Notes: generated by a model from the letters alone, not told the origin. A stretch of DNA of 64,000 bases from PNON01 sp963757065 (GCA_963757065.1 CAVWQC010000002.1:124001-188000); one strand, 5' to 3'; shown: positions 18,835-28,913, counted from the first letter of the stretch. Translations and numbers: made by a program.

Positions 18835-19455
18835 ATGAAATCATTATTTACGAAACGGCAAAATATCTTTCTCAAGTTACTTCATGATCAGGCGCAGGCA
18901 ACTCTTACTGGTCTTGAGGCATTACTGAGCTATATGAAGAGCCCGAATTCTGAGTGCTCTACCAAACTAAAGAATAGTGAAAAAGAAGCAGATGAATTCC
19001 GCCGCATTCTGATCTATGAATTGAATAAAACATTTATTACTCCTATTGATAGGGAAGATATTTTTTCCTTATCGAGGTCTATTGATGATGTTCTGGATTA
19101 TGCATATTCCACTATCACTGAAATGGAATTACTGAAAGTCAAACCAACCTCCTATATGGAGAGGATTGCTTCGTTATTGCGTGATTCTGCCAATGAGATA
19201 TTAATGGCTGTCGACCGCCTTCAAGATCACCCGGGTGTTGCAAGTGAACATGCTCAACGAGCCAAAGCGCTCGAAAATAAAGTGGAAGCGATCTATCGCG
19301 AAGCTCTGGCAGAATTGTTTAGCGGTGCCGAAGATATCAAACATGTGATGAAAATATTGAAGATGCGTGAAGTTTACCGGCACCTGAGTAATGCTGCCGA
19401 TCGTGGGGATGAAGCAGCCAATGTGATTGCAGACATTGTAGTGAAAACCACCTAA
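18835..19455 (+). CDS. DUF47/PhoU-like protein, partner of Pit transporter
   Basis: 206 residues, mostly helical. It starts at 18835 with GGAGG just upstream; an ATG at 18811 lacks a site. Features of the DUF47 (PhoU-like, TIGR00153) family: FLKLLHDQAQATLTGLEALL at the start, the E/D-rich SEKEADEFRRILIYELNKTFITPIDREDIFSL, and the helical repeat ending MREVYRHLSNAADRGDEAANVIADIVVK. This family is nearly always encoded next to a Pit-type phosphate transporter, as here (8 bp gap), and is thought to regulate it or sense metal-phosphate. It links the island to phosphate handling. Confidence 0.9.
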   Translation: MKSLFTKRQNIFLKLLHDQAQATLTGLEALLSYMKSPNSECSTKLKNSEKEADEFRRILIYELNKTFITPIDREDIFSLSRSIDDVLDYAYSTITEMELLKVKPTSYMERIASLLRDSANEILMAVDRLQDHPGVASEHAQRAKALENKVEAIYREALAELFSGAEDIKHVMKILKMREVYRHLSNAADRGDEAANVIADIVVKTT

Positions 19456-19463
19456 GAGATCCT

Positions 19464-20484
19464 ATGGAATTTTCACTGATAGTCCTCATTGTCCTGGCAT
19501 TGGCATTTGATCTGCTCAATGGGATTCACGATTCCAGCAATATAGTCGCCACAATGATCTCATCCCGGGCGTTATCACCAAAGATGGCTTTGGCAATCAC
19601 TGCCGTGGCAGAGTTTTCTGGTCCTTTTATTTTTGGCGTTGCGGTAGCAAAAACCATAGGTGATGAAATTGTAAAATCGGGGAGTATTAGTATTGGAATG
19701 ATTATTGCCGCACTGACAGGTGCAATAATCTGGAATTTGCTTACCTGGTGGCTTGGAATGCCAAGCAGTTCATCTCATGCTTTGATTGGTGGAATTTGCG
19801 GCGCAGTAGTTTGCGGAGCCGGTTGGCAGGCACTAAAACTGGAAGGCTTTGAAAAAGTCCTGATTGCATTGTTTGCTTCCCCTATCGTTGGATTTATTGT
19901 AGGTTGGTTGGTGATTAAAACTTGTTTATCTATTAAGTTGGAATGCGTCACCGAAAATTAATTGGGTCTTTAAAAAATCTCAGATATTGACTTCAATAGC
20001 TTTAGCCCTAAGTCACGGAACGAATGACGCCCAAAAATCAATGGGAATAATTACACTCGGTTTGGTCACTGGTGGCTATCTAACCAGCTTTGTTGTCCCG
20101 GTTTGGGTGATCTTGCTCTGTGCAACCATGATTGCCACAGGAACAGCTGTCGGTGGCTGGCGATTAATTCGAACGTTAGGGGCAAAGTTCTATAAAATTC
20201 GGCCGGTGGATGGCTTTTCTTCTCAAGTGGCATCTGCTTCGGTAATTTTAGGTGCTTCTTTAGTGGGTGGACCTGTTTCGACCACTCAGGTGGTCAGCAC
20301 AACGATTATGGGTGTAGGTGCAGCAGATCGAGTTAATAAAGTCCGTTGGGGTGTGGCAGGAGAAATTGCAACAGCCTGGTTTCTAACCATTCCAGCGACC
20401 GCATTGTTATCTGCGGGATTGTATTTGCTTATTCGATATCTTGATCAAGTAAGCATTGATATTGACAAATTAATAAATCAATAA
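19464..20484 (+). CDS. pit: Pit-family inorganic phosphate transporter, copy 1 (one frame break)
   Basis: 339 residues after removal of one base near 19930. It has about ten membrane segments. Family signatures: FDLLNGIHDSSNIVATMISSRAL near the start and SHGTNDAQKSMGIITL in the second half (inverted-repeat signature), WLGMPSSSSHALIGG, and VSTTQVVSTTIMGVG. Pit proteins move metal-phosphate in symport with protons and can work in either direction. Coupled to DUF47 upstream, it could export phosphate released from imported organophosphates or import phosphate. All signature residues survive around the break, so it is likely functional and the break may be technical. Confidence 0.85.
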
Positions 20485-20515
20485 ACCAATCCTTGACATA
20501 TTCTTTATTCAATTT

Positions 20516-20529
20516 GCACGAAATCGTGC
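20516..20529. repeat. Short inverted repeat between the two Pit copies
   Basis: GCACGA-AA-TCGTGC, a perfect 6-bp inverted repeat in the 74-bp gap. TTGACA at 20493-20498 lies upstream, but no -10 box stands at the right distance. It may be a protein site or remnant promoter of the second copy. Confidence 0.35.
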
Positions 20530-20558
20530 TTGTAATGTAGTATTTTGAAAGAAGAAAT

Positions 20559-21584
20559 ATGACTTTCCATTGATATTAGTAATAATTCTTTCCTTGGCTT
20601 CGATCTATTAAATGGGATCAGAGATTCTAGCAATATCGTTGCAACTATGATCTCATCCCGAGCTTTACCACCTAAATGGCCCTTGCAATGACTGCGATTT
20701 CAGAATTTTCAGGACCTTTTATTTTTGGAGTGGCTGTTGCAAAAACGATTGGTGATGAGATCGTAGTACCGGGCACGATTAAGTTTGAGGTCATGATTTC
20801 TGCTTTGATCAGCGCAATTCTTTGGAACCTACTCACCTGGTGGTTGGCATTACCCAGTAGTTCTTCTCATGCTCTGATCGGTGGAATTATCGGAGCTGTT
20901 GATGAGCGGGGCAGGCTTTCAGGCATTAAGCTTGCTGGGATTGATAAAAATCCTTATTGTCCTTATTTACATCGCCTTTAATTGGATTTTACTTTGGTTA
21001 TATCATTACCCAAGATTGTCATTTCGCCTTATCTTGGAAAGTCACGCCCAAAGTGAATACTTTATTTAAACGTTCCAAATTGTTTACTTCAATTTCGCTT
21101 GGCATTAAGTCACGGTGCAAATGATGCACAAAAATCCATGGGGATTATCACCCTGGGATTAGTGACAGCAGGATATATTGATCTAAATTCAAAGTACCAC
21201 TCTGGGTGATTGTTACCTGTTCAGGCATGATCTCTCTTGGTACTTCGCTGGGAGGTTGGAAATTAATCCGGACTCTAGGCTCAAAATTTTATAAAATCAA
21301 GCCAGTCGATGCATTTTGCTCCCAACTATCTTCTGCTATCGGTAATACTTGGAGCTTCATTAATTGGTGGTCCAGTGTCCACAACTCAGGTCGTCAGCAC
21401 CGCCATTATGGGTGTCGGTGCTGCTGAAAGGGTAAACAAAGTTCGTTGGGGAGTTGCGGGAGAGATCGCTACTGCCTGGTTTCTGACCATTCCAGCTACA
21501 GCGTTTGGTGGCAGCTGGTGTTTATTGGGTGATCAATCGATTATTCATGTAATCAATAAAATATCATCAAGAATAAAGGATTAA
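20559..21584 (+). pseudogene. Second Pit-type phosphate transporter, decayed
   Basis: Aligns with copy 1 along its whole length, but the frame is broken many times. Missing bases are visible near 20562, 20603 and 20683, with further breaks near 20900, 21000, 21180 and 21340. Conserved pieces remain: AEFSGPFIFGVAVAKTIGDEI-like EFSGPFIFGVAVAKTIGDEI, WLALPSSSSHALIGG, SMGIITLGLVT and VSTTQVVSTAIMGVG. The signature NGIHDSSN has become NGIRDSSN. Nucleotide divergence from copy 1 is considerable, so the duplication is not recent. Unlike other broken genes here, deletions are prominent, which favours true decay. PfkB follows directly. Confidence 0.75.
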
Positions 21585-21585
21585 T

Positions 21586-22488
21586 ATGGAAAGCAATCAT
21601 AACTTCGATGTAGTTTTCGCTGGGAATTATACAAAGGACACCATCATAACACCACAGGGAACCCGGTATGTGGATGGTGGTGGAATGAATTATGCCGCCA
21701 ATGCTTCTGCCCGCCTGGGAGCCAAAACAGGTGTCATCACCCACCTCGCACAGGAAGATGACTATGTGATCAGGAAAATATCTGAATCAGGTATTACTTG
21801 TTTCCCGGTATATACTCCAAATTCCACCCGGGTCACACTGGAATATTTAACCGATGATCCGGATATCCGCAATTTATATGTAACCAGCGTGGCAGATCCC
21901 ATAGAAGGAAAAGAACTGGATGTTCTGAAAACAAAATGGGTTGCCATAGGTCCATCCTTGCGTGGTGAAGTAGGTTTTGAGTTCATCAAGCATGCAAAAT
22001 CTCTCGGAATCAAAATAGCTTTGGATGTTCAAGGTTATGTTAGGGTATTGCGTGGTCAGGATCTTTGTTATGAGCCCTGGGATGAAATGAATGCCATACT
22101 GCCTTATGTGGATGTGTTAAAAACTGATGCAGTCGAAGCAGAGTTTTTGACCGGGAAATCAAATATCCGGGAAGCCGCTTTATTTTTTGCCGGTCTCGGA
22201 TCAAAAGAAATATTATTGACCCATCGCGATGGCTTGCAGGTTTATGCCAATGGAAAATTTTATGATCGTAAGTTCCATCCTGAAACCCTTATTGGCCGTT
22301 CAGGACGCGGTGATACCTGTGTCGGTTCGTATGTTGCCTCCAGGATCACGAAAGAGCCGGCTGAAGCAGCCACCTGGTCTGCCGCAGTAACCAGCCTAAA
22401 AATGGAAAAACCCTGCCCATATGACCGGTCATTGTCTGAATTGACCAGCTTCATCGCAAAATGGTATAACCATGGATCAGCCGATTGA
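21586..22488 (+). CDS. PfkB/ribokinase-family carbohydrate kinase
   Basis: 300 residues. The N-terminal DGGGMNYAANASARLGA is the substrate-side PfkB signature and IGRSGRGDTCVGSYVAS (about 242-258) is the second signature with the catalytic Asp in GRGDT. Family members phosphorylate sugars, nucleosides or sugar acids with ATP. The sequence between is divergent, so the substrate is open. AAAGGA lies before ATG 21586. It overlaps the next gene by 17 bp. In context it may phosphorylate a sugar or cyclitol produced by the TIM-barrel or HAD steps. Confidence 0.85.
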   Translation: MESNHNFDVVFAGNYTKDTIITPQGTRYVDGGGMNYAANASARLGAKTGVITHLAQEDDYVIRKISESGITCFPVYTPNSTRVTLEYLTDDPDIRNLYVTSVADPIEGKELDVLKTKWVAIGPSLRGEVGFEFIKHAKSLGIKIALDVQGYVRVLRGQDLCYEPWDEMNAILPYVDVLKTDAVEAEFLTGKSNIREAALFFAGLGSKEILLTHRDGLQVYANGKFYDRKFHPETLIGRSGRGDTCVGSYVASRITKEPAEAATWSAAVTSLKMEKPCPYDRSLSELTSFIAKWYNHGSAD

Positions 22489-23338
22489 GGTCAGGAGAAC
22501 CAGAGCAGCGCTGGAATATCCGGCTTTATACAAAAGAGTGATCGACCAGTGGAAGCTGGAAGGTGAAGATGCCTTCTGGTTGATTTATTCAGCCAACTAT
22601 TTATTTCGGTGGAGAGGAGTACGCTGGGCAGTTGACCCGGTTACCCTTTCTTCAAGATTTCCAGCTGATTTTCCCTCCCATCCTGAGGCTGATTTTGCTA
22701 AATCGGACTTTGTCGTTCTGACCCATCGGCATTCTGATCATCTGGATAAAAAACTATTACAGGCAATTTCAAATATCAATATTCCCTGGGTGGTTCCTGA
22801 GTTTCTATTGGATGAAATACAGAAAATCGTCCACCTCCCTGATCACCGTATCATCGTACCTGTTCCCGGAAAACAACTGGAAATTTCAGGGATCAAGATC
22901 CTTGCTTTGGAAGGCTCTCATTGGGAGAAAACTGGCGATATTACATGCTCTAGGAACTTCGATCTGCGTGGAGTTCCAGCATACTCATACCTTTTTGAAG
23001 CCCACAATAAAAAATGGTTTATTCCTGGTGATACCCGAACCTATGATCCAAAACAAGTCCCCAATCTAGGTCATCTGGACGGAGTTTTAGCCCATGTTTG
23101 GTTGGGACGGAATGGTGCATTGAAGGATCCTCCACCACTTCTGGATAAGTTCTGCGAATATTTCCTGAGGTTCAATAGTTCAAAGATAGTATTGACACAC
23201 CTCGATGAGTGGGGAAGAGCAGAATCAGATCTTTGGACGAACCACCACGCAGAAATGATTACCCATAAAATAAGACACGAATCTACCACGGTTACAGTAA
23301 CAACAGCGGTAACCGGTGATCAGGTTTCAATGCAGTGA
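22472..23338 (+). CDS. Metallo-beta-lactamase-fold hydrolase, UlaG-like
   Basis: 288 residues. The metal motif THRHSDHLD (HxHxDH, about 88-96), a later His in EGSHWEK, PGDTRTYD and the final LTHLDEWGRAE give the metal ligands of the fold. The closest known relatives I can suggest are UlaG-type lactonases and COG2220 hydrolases; UlaG opens L-ascorbate-6-phosphate. AGGTCAGGAG upstream and a 17-bp overlap with the PfkB gene indicate the same operon. It is the last gene of the island. Its exact reaction is not deducible. Confidence 0.75.
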   Translation: MDQPIEVRRTRAALEYPALYKRVIDQWKLEGEDAFWLIYSANYLFRWRGVRWAVDPVTLSSRFPADFPSHPEADFAKSDFVVLTHRHSDHLDKKLLQAISNINIPWVVPEFLLDEIQKIVHLPDHRIIVPVPGKQLEISGIKILALEGSHWEKTGDITCSRNFDLRGVPAYSYLFEAHNKKWFIPGDTRTYDPKQVPNLGHLDGVLAHVWLGRNGALKDPPPLLDKFCEYFLRFNSSKIVLTHLDEWGRAESDLWTNHHAEMITHKIRHESTTVTVTTAVTGDQVSMQ

Positions 23339-23449
23339 GCACGATCAAATTATTATGTCTCCGATTTCAGTCTATTTCAATGTATAATTTCAGACACAGA
23401 TTCATTTCTGCAATCTTTACCGGTAAATAATGGTATTCAGGAGGCACAC

Positions 23450-24883
23450 ATGCCAGGTTTGACACCTGGCCGGCGCTGGCAGCCGGCTTATTATCCATTC
23501 CATAACGATACTTTCTTCAATCATGTCATGCAATTCGTTGAACGCGGGGTCAAAGGACCACTGTTCGGCTGCCGGATGTGTGGCAATTGCCTGCTGCAGG
23601 AAACTGCATTTATCTGTCCAATGGAATGCCCGAAAGGGCTGAGAAACGGTCCTTGCGGCGGATCAACTGCTGAACATTGTTATGTTGATCCCTCCCGTCC
23701 CTGTATTTGGTATAAGATCTATGATCGGGCAGAAAAAATGGGCCGTTTGGATCGATTGATGGAAGTCTTTCCACCTCTCGATTGGGATCGCGTCGGAAAA
23801 GATCAATGGGGCGATGTTGTGACCAAGTGGTTAAAATCCGGTGGACTTTCCAATACCATCCAAAACCTAAAACTGCCTCGTGCTGAACGAACCAAACGAT
23901 ACGAGGATTTTCTGTATGAACTACGCCAGCCTGATTGGTGGCAGGGAGATAAACTTCCACACCCAGCTCCGTTGCATGTTCCTGTATCTTCATTGGAACA
24001 AAAGTTGTTCGATCATGAGTTTGTCATCACCGCTGAAGTAGCCCCTCCATTGGCGGCATCATCCGGAGATCTGGTGAAGAAATTCAATATGCTGCGCGGT
24101 TTTATTGATGCAGTCAACTTCACTGACAATCCTTCTGCCACATCCCGTATGTCACCATTGGCAGCTTCAGTCCTCTGTCTTCAAAATGGATTGGAACCGG
24201 TGATGCAGATCGCATCACGTGACTATAATCGTATGGGAGTGCAATCCACCATCCTCGGGGCATCTGCGCTGGGTATCCGCAATATTCTCTGCCTTACCGG
24301 AGATCATTCCAGCCTGGGACCACATCCGCACAGTCGCATGGATATTTGGGATATTGATTCGATCCAACTGGTGTGGATGCTGCGACGGATGCGTGATGAA
24401 GGCCGCTTCCTCGACCAGCGTAATATTGACCCCAGTCCTCCATTATTTATTGGTGCTGCAGCATCCCCCAATGCTTCCCTGCCAAAAATTCAGGCACAAC
24501 GCGAATTAAAAAAAGTAAATGCAGGTGTCCAATTCTTCCAGACAAATCTAATTTATGATATTGATACTTTTAAGAAATACCTGGAGTGCATGGATATTGC
24601 TGGTGCCTTGGGAAATGTATATATCTTAGCGGGGGTCGCCCCCATTCGCAGTGCGAAAGCAGCAAATATGATGAATCAGGTTCCTGGTATTACTATTCCT
24701 GCTCCCTTAATAAAAAGGTTGGAAGAATCCAAGTCCCCGAAAGAGGAAGGTGTCCAGATTGCTCTTGAACTGATCGACCAGATCAAAGATTTACCCGGTA
24801 TCAGTGGTATCCACTTTATGGCTGTTGGTTGGGAATCGATAGTGCCCCGGATAATTGAAGAAAGTGGATTGAGAAGAAAATAA
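23450..24883 (+). CDS. metF: MetV-MetF fusion: methylenetetrahydrofolate reductase with N-terminal MTHFR_C domain
   Basis: 477 residues with two parts. Residues about 20-115 are the MTHFR_C/MetV domain: FGCRMCGNC, CPMECPKG, RNGPCGG and CIWYKIYDRAE, a Cys-rich motif set that in homologues binds a cluster or zinc. Residues about 180-475 are the FAD TIM barrel: ITAEVAPPL, DAVNFTDNPSATSRMSPLAAS, PVMQIASRDYNRMGVQS, LCLTGDH and GIHFMAVGWE. It reduces methylene- to methyl-tetrahydrofolate, for methionine synthesis or the Wood-Ljungdahl methyl branch. In acetogens MetV and MetF are usually separate subunits; here they form one chain with MetV first. AGGAGG precedes ATG 23450. A 111-bp spacer isolates it from the island. 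Confidence 0.85.
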   Translation: MPGLTPGRRWQPAYYPFHNDTFFNHVMQFVERGVKGPLFGCRMCGNCLLQETAFICPMECPKGLRNGPCGGSTAEHCYVDPSRPCIWYKIYDRAEKMGRLDRLMEVFPPLDWDRVGKDQWGDVVTKWLKSGGLSNTIQNLKLPRAERTKRYEDFLYELRQPDWWQGDKLPHPAPLHVPVSSLEQKLFDHEFVITAEVAPPLAASSGDLVKKFNMLRGFIDAVNFTDNPSATSRMSPLAASVLCLQNGLEPVMQIASRDYNRMGVQSTILGASALGIRNILCLTGDHSSLGPHPHSRMDIWDIDSIQLVWMLRRMRDEGRFLDQRNIDPSPPLFIGAAASPNASLPKIQAQRELKKVNAGVQFFQTNLIYDIDTFKKYLECMDIAGALGNVYILAGVAPIRSAKAANMMNQVPGITIPAPLIKRLEESKSPKEEGVQIALELIDQIKDLPGISGIHFMAVGWESIVPRIIEESGLRRK

Positions 24884-24886
24884 GGT

Positions 24887-25964
24887 ATGTTTGTTGGTGG
24901 TGAATTCTATTATGAAGAACGCTGGCTGACTAGATAAGCTAACGCTGACTACCGAAGGAATGTACTTTCTTAATGGTGGTCAGGCATGTTTGATCGTGAT
25001 CAGCGATTTCCTGCTTGACCATAAAATCAGAAGCGTTTTACTTCCTTCTTATTTATGTCCCTCAATTGTAAATATCTTTGAACTCCAAGGACTGGAATAT
25101 GATTTTTATCAGGTTAAAAAGGATTTCTCCATAGATTTGGAGGACCTTAAGAATAAACTGACTACCAATCAGGCAGTTTACCTCATCAATTATTTTGGCT
25201 TTCCTCATCCAGCTGCAACACGTGACTTTATAGTTGAATTGCAGCAAAACGGCAAAATAGTGGTCGAGGACAACGCTCAGGCAGGGTTCCTCTCCCCCAC
25301 AACAGGTGATTTTGTATTCAACAGTATGCGGAAGTTGGTTCCATATGATGGTGGTTACCTGATCACTCGCTTCAATATGCACCCATATATCCAAAAATAC
25401 AAAGATCGCCCCAATAACCGCCTGCCCCTTATCAGGGAATATCGCAAAAAGCTGCATCCGTATCTCGAAAACGGTGAAGGCAGCTATGATAACCTTGTCA
25501 GATTGTTCACCCTTTCCGAACAGCTATACGCACAAGACATGGTTGTTTTAGGTGATGAGGTCGAGAAAGAGCATATTGAGCGTTTGGATTGGGCGGGAAT
25601 TAGGCAAGCCCGTCGTCAGAACTACCTGTATATGTCTCAATTGGTTAAGGATATTCCGGAAATTACCCCCCTCTTCCCGACTCTGTTGGATGGGATGATG
25701 CCGATGGGATATCCAATTTACTTTTCAGGGGTTTCCAGGGATGGTGTGAACAACGAATTGGGCAATTCAGAGATAGGACTAAGTATCCATTGGGATGATC
25801 TGCTTACTGATCAGCGTACAAATCGCAATAAAATTGCAGTTGAAATGGCAAATAATATGCTGACCCTTTCCATTGACCAGAGGGTAACAAATATTCAAAT
25901 GGATTACCTCGTTAGGACATTAAGGGACAGTATTGCTTCTGTAAAAAAGAAGTCTTCGTTTTAG
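24887..25964 (+). CDS. PLP-dependent fold-type I enzyme, DegT/aminotransferase-like (one frame break)
   Basis: 358 residues once one base near 24930 is removed. The N-terminus MFVGGEFYYEERWL then joins LDKLTLTTEGMYFLNGGQACL, the usual opening of DegT-like enzymes. Later motifs: LPSYLCPSIVNIF, VYLINYFGFP, VVEDNAQAGF (Asp contacting the pyridine nitrogen) and NSMRKLVPYDGGYL with the probable PLP lysine (about 145). The family makes amino sugars or carries out other PLP chemistry; the substrate is unclear. ATG 24960 would also give a protein but loses a conserved segment. It starts 4 bp after the MetV-MetF stop region, so it may be cotranscribed. Convergent with the next gene. Confidence 0.65.
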
Positions 25965-25974
25965 TATTTCCCAG

Positions 25975-27520
25975 TTAATCCCCTAAAATATCTGTCAATA
26001 CATCCCGGACCCAGTATGTGGTTTGCCCCTGCCTGGAGAGCCTTCGAATTCCATCCAGGTGATTTCCCAATGTAACAATGGCAGGTTCTTCCTGTAGTTC
26101 TCCGTTTGTTTTAACTACTTGTCCCAATCCAACGGTTGCCAGGAGACCATTGCACAGGCATCGTTTATCATCGGCGTTATGAGGTAATCCGCGTTTCTTG
26201 ATAAATTCTTCGATTGGTGCTGCTGAACAGCGTTGGAAAAGTCTGCGTGAGCCATCTTCAGCTGATTTGTTGATTCCCCGTTGCTGCAATAATCCAATAT
26301 CACATACCCTGGTTCTACGGGAATAAACTTCGGTGTCAGAAAGAGTGCCTTCAAGTTGAACAACTTTAAATGGGAATCCGGTTGGTGAGAATAGTGTTGT
26401 TAGAACCAGAGCAGAATCATCTGTCAAAGTCTTTATTTTGTTAAGAATTGCAGTGCGATATGCGGGTTTCATCCCTGATTCTTCAGCCAGGGCAAATGTT
26501 GATCCGACCTGAACACCAACAGCACCAATTTGAAGCGCCTGGATCAATTTCTCTCTGCTGCCATATCCTCCAGCCAGCCAAAATGGGATACCAACATCAC
26601 GGATTGCCTTAAGATCAGGTTCATCCATCTCACTATACTGAGGTTGACCAAGATTGTCTGTCTTCAAAGGTCCCTGCGGACCGGCATTATGGCCGCCGGC
26701 TGTATGATGCTCAATAATAAATCCATCTGGAATTTCACTTACACTTTGGGCTAATGCCTTCACCAGGTTTTCTTGAGAGACGATCGCCAGAAATGCAGGT
26801 CTGTTCAATGGAGTTGATGTAAGTTTGTTATCTGCAACCAGATGCGGGTCAAAGAGACACTGAAATGTTTCACCTGCCTCTCTATAAAGAACTGGAAGAT
26901 CGAAAGTAACGCTTTTGTGATTTGCAAGTTGTGAACACATAGCTGCTAATCCATCCGGGTTGCCAGCCCCGACTACGATGGCATCGACACCAGCCAGCAT
27001 TGCGCCATACATCGCAAATATTAATGGCAGTTCAACTTTTTTCATTAAATTAATAAAGATATTTCCCGGGTGGCCTTCTTTTGCCAGCCAAACTTCTGCA
27101 AAAGCTGTAGCGATCACCAGTTCTATTGTTTCGGGATTAATATTTAGGGAGATTGGAACATTAGGCAAAGACACTAGCCGGAATTGAATCGCCTTCGTTT
27201 CCTGTGTGTACGACTTGCATGGGTGAAAACTTGAACTTGCTATCTGGAGCTTTCCCACCTTCAATGAAATAGCGATTTATGATCTTCTGTCCGATGCTGC
27301 ATCCAAATTTTGAGTCAAAAGCTGTCAGGGCTCGTGTTACATGCCCCCCGGGATCCCCAAGCTGCAATAAGCGGACGTAGACCACATCCAGTCCTGTGCC
27401 GGAAATCGTACCGGCTGTCACCCCTGGATTTCCCTGGGCAACAGCTTTTGCCAGCCGCCAGTTGGATACATAAACACCCATTCCCCCTTGAATGAGTTTG
27501 ATCTTTTTTAAAAATTCCAT
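25975..27520 (-). CDS. Nitronate monooxygenase-like FMN protein (one frame break)
   Basis: 514 residues after removing one base near 27175. The N-terminus KLIQGGMGVYVS is the NPD/nitronate monooxygenase FMN opening. Then GVTAGTISGTG, EVWLAKEGHPGNIFINLM, HHTAGGHNAGP with the active-site His region, IPFWLAGGYGSREKL and GAVGVQVGSTFALAEESG (phosphate-binding loop) follow. It is longer than the classical 320-350 residue enzymes; the extra C-terminal part has cysteines (RCSAAP, RCLCNGL). Family members oxidise alkyl nitronates or act as enoyl reductases. GAGGTAG upstream supports the start at 27520. Convergent with the PLP gene, 10 bp apart. Physiological substrate unknown. Confidence 0.75.
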
Positions 27521-27871
27521 ACCAACTACCTCTAAGGAAAATTCTCCGCTTTATTAAGCAGGTAAATGTAAATGAAACATGATATATGTAATAACACCAT
27601 CAGTTAGTTCAAGGTATGGAACGAAATTATGCTTTTCATTATCAAATTGAATTAATATCCTAATGCCCTGTGATTCGTGGATTTTTTGAGTCTGAGTTAT
27701 TTTGAACAATTATTCCATTTGGACTTTCACAATTCATAGCCATATGCTTCACGAATACTTATATTCCTCATTATAAATATTGGGGCTTAAGCATTAAAAA
27801 TGTATAATATTTGTATTCAATTATTTGTAGCAGCTTTGTAAAGACATTGAAACGATTGCACAAGGAGACTG
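27521..27871. other. Intergenic region before the cytochrome oxidase operon
   Basis: A 351-bp AT-rich divergent spacer between the flavoprotein gene and ctaC. Near its right end lies a good promoter for the oxidase operon (27780-27808). I recognise nothing else in it, no gene and no structured RNA. Confidence 0.6.
27780..27808 (+). promoter_or_regulatory. Promoter of the cta operon
   Basis: -35 TTGGGG (27780-27785), 17-bp spacer, extended -10 TGTATAAT with TATAAT at 27803-27808. Predicted start near 27815, leader of about 57 bases to ctaC. Confidence 0.6.
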
Positions 27872-28894
27872 ATGTCGCTTAATCGAAGAATTGGTAAACT
27901 TTCCTGGATATTATTAGGGGCAGTGCTGACTGGATGCCAGGGTGCACCTGCGATTACCTCACCAGCATCAGGTAGTGCAAAAGCGATTGCTGACTTGATG
28001 TGGGTCGTTTTTGGTGTTTCCCTGGTTGTGTTCCTGTTAATTGAAGGCATGCTTTTTTTTGTGGTCTTTAAATTCCGATCCAAAAAAGGAAAAAACGATA
28101 AATCAAGCCTTCCCACGCAAACCGAGGGTAATCAAAAAATGGAAATTGCGTGGACTGTTTTACCTGCCATCGGTTTATTAATCATCTTTATCATTTCGAT
28201 AGGTACTCTCCAGACAATTGTGAATAGGCCTGCACCGGATGCGTCAAATCCAGGGGTGATCAATGTGAAAGCGATTGGGCATCAATGGTGGTGGGAATTT
28301 CAGTACCCTGACCTGAAAATTGTAACTGCGAGTGAAATGCATGTACCTGTAAACGCAGTGGTATATGTTCAGGTTGATTCAGCAGATGTGATCCATAGCT
28401 TTTGGGTTCCGCAAATGGGCGGTAAAACAGATGTCATCCCCGGGCATACCAACCTGACCTGGTTTCAGCCAACTGAATTAGGAACCTTCGTGGGAGAATG
28501 TTCAGAGTTCTGCGGGGATGAACATACTCATATGCGGATGGACCTGGTCGTTGAAACACCGGAACAATATCAGGCATGGGTAGATCTTCAAACGTCTGCT
28601 CTACCACAGATCTCCGGTGCAGCAGCCGAAGGAGAGGTTTTATTCCTGGAAGGTGCATGCAGTAGTTGCCATGCAATTAATGGAACAAAAGCAGCCGGTT
28701 TGTCTGGACCAAACCTTACTCATTTTGGTAGTAGAAAATCCATAGGTGGGAAAGTCTTTGAAAATAATCCAGCAAATTTAGCAATATGGCTGGATGATCC
28801 TACTCAGGTCAAACCGGGAGTACTCATGCCCAATTTAGGCCTCTCAACTGAACAGATCAATGCTTTGGTCGCATATTTAGACAGCTTAAAATAA
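27872..28894 (+). CDS. ctaC: Cytochrome c oxidase subunit II with fused cytochrome c (caa3 type)
   Basis: 340 residues. Lipoprotein-type leader (LTGC), two membrane segments, then the CuA domain: VIHSFWVP, and GECSEFCGDEHTHMRM with the two Cys, His and Met ligands (about 209-224). The last 85 residues are a cytochrome c domain with CSSCH (about 263-267) and axial Met in GVLMPNLGLS. It accepts electrons at the outer face and passes them to subunit I. The fusion defines a caa3-type enzyme. AAGGAG lies before ATG 27872. First gene of ctaCDEFG. Aerobic or microaerobic respiration is implied. Confidence 0.95.
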   Translation: MSLNRRIGKLSWILLGAVLTGCQGAPAITSPASGSAKAIADLMWVVFGVSLVVFLLIEGMLFFVVFKFRSKKGKNDKSSLPTQTEGNQKMEIAWTVLPAIGLLIIFIISIGTLQTIVNRPAPDASNPGVINVKAIGHQWWWEFQYPDLKIVTASEMHVPVNAVVYVQVDSADVIHSFWVPQMGGKTDVIPGHTNLTWFQPTELGTFVGECSEFCGDEHTHMRMDLVVETPEQYQAWVDLQTSALPQISGAAAEGEVLFLEGACSSCHAINGTKAAGLSGPNLTHFGSRKSIGGKVFENNPANLAIWLDDPTQVKPGVLMPNLGLSTEQINALVAYLDSLK

Positions 28895-28913
28895 TCTGGC
28901 GAGGATGGATTTC

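Noticed and set aside
23339..23449. SAM or cobalamin riboswitch before the MetV-MetF gene
   Set aside because: The 111-bp spacer is too short and shows no recognisable conserved core.
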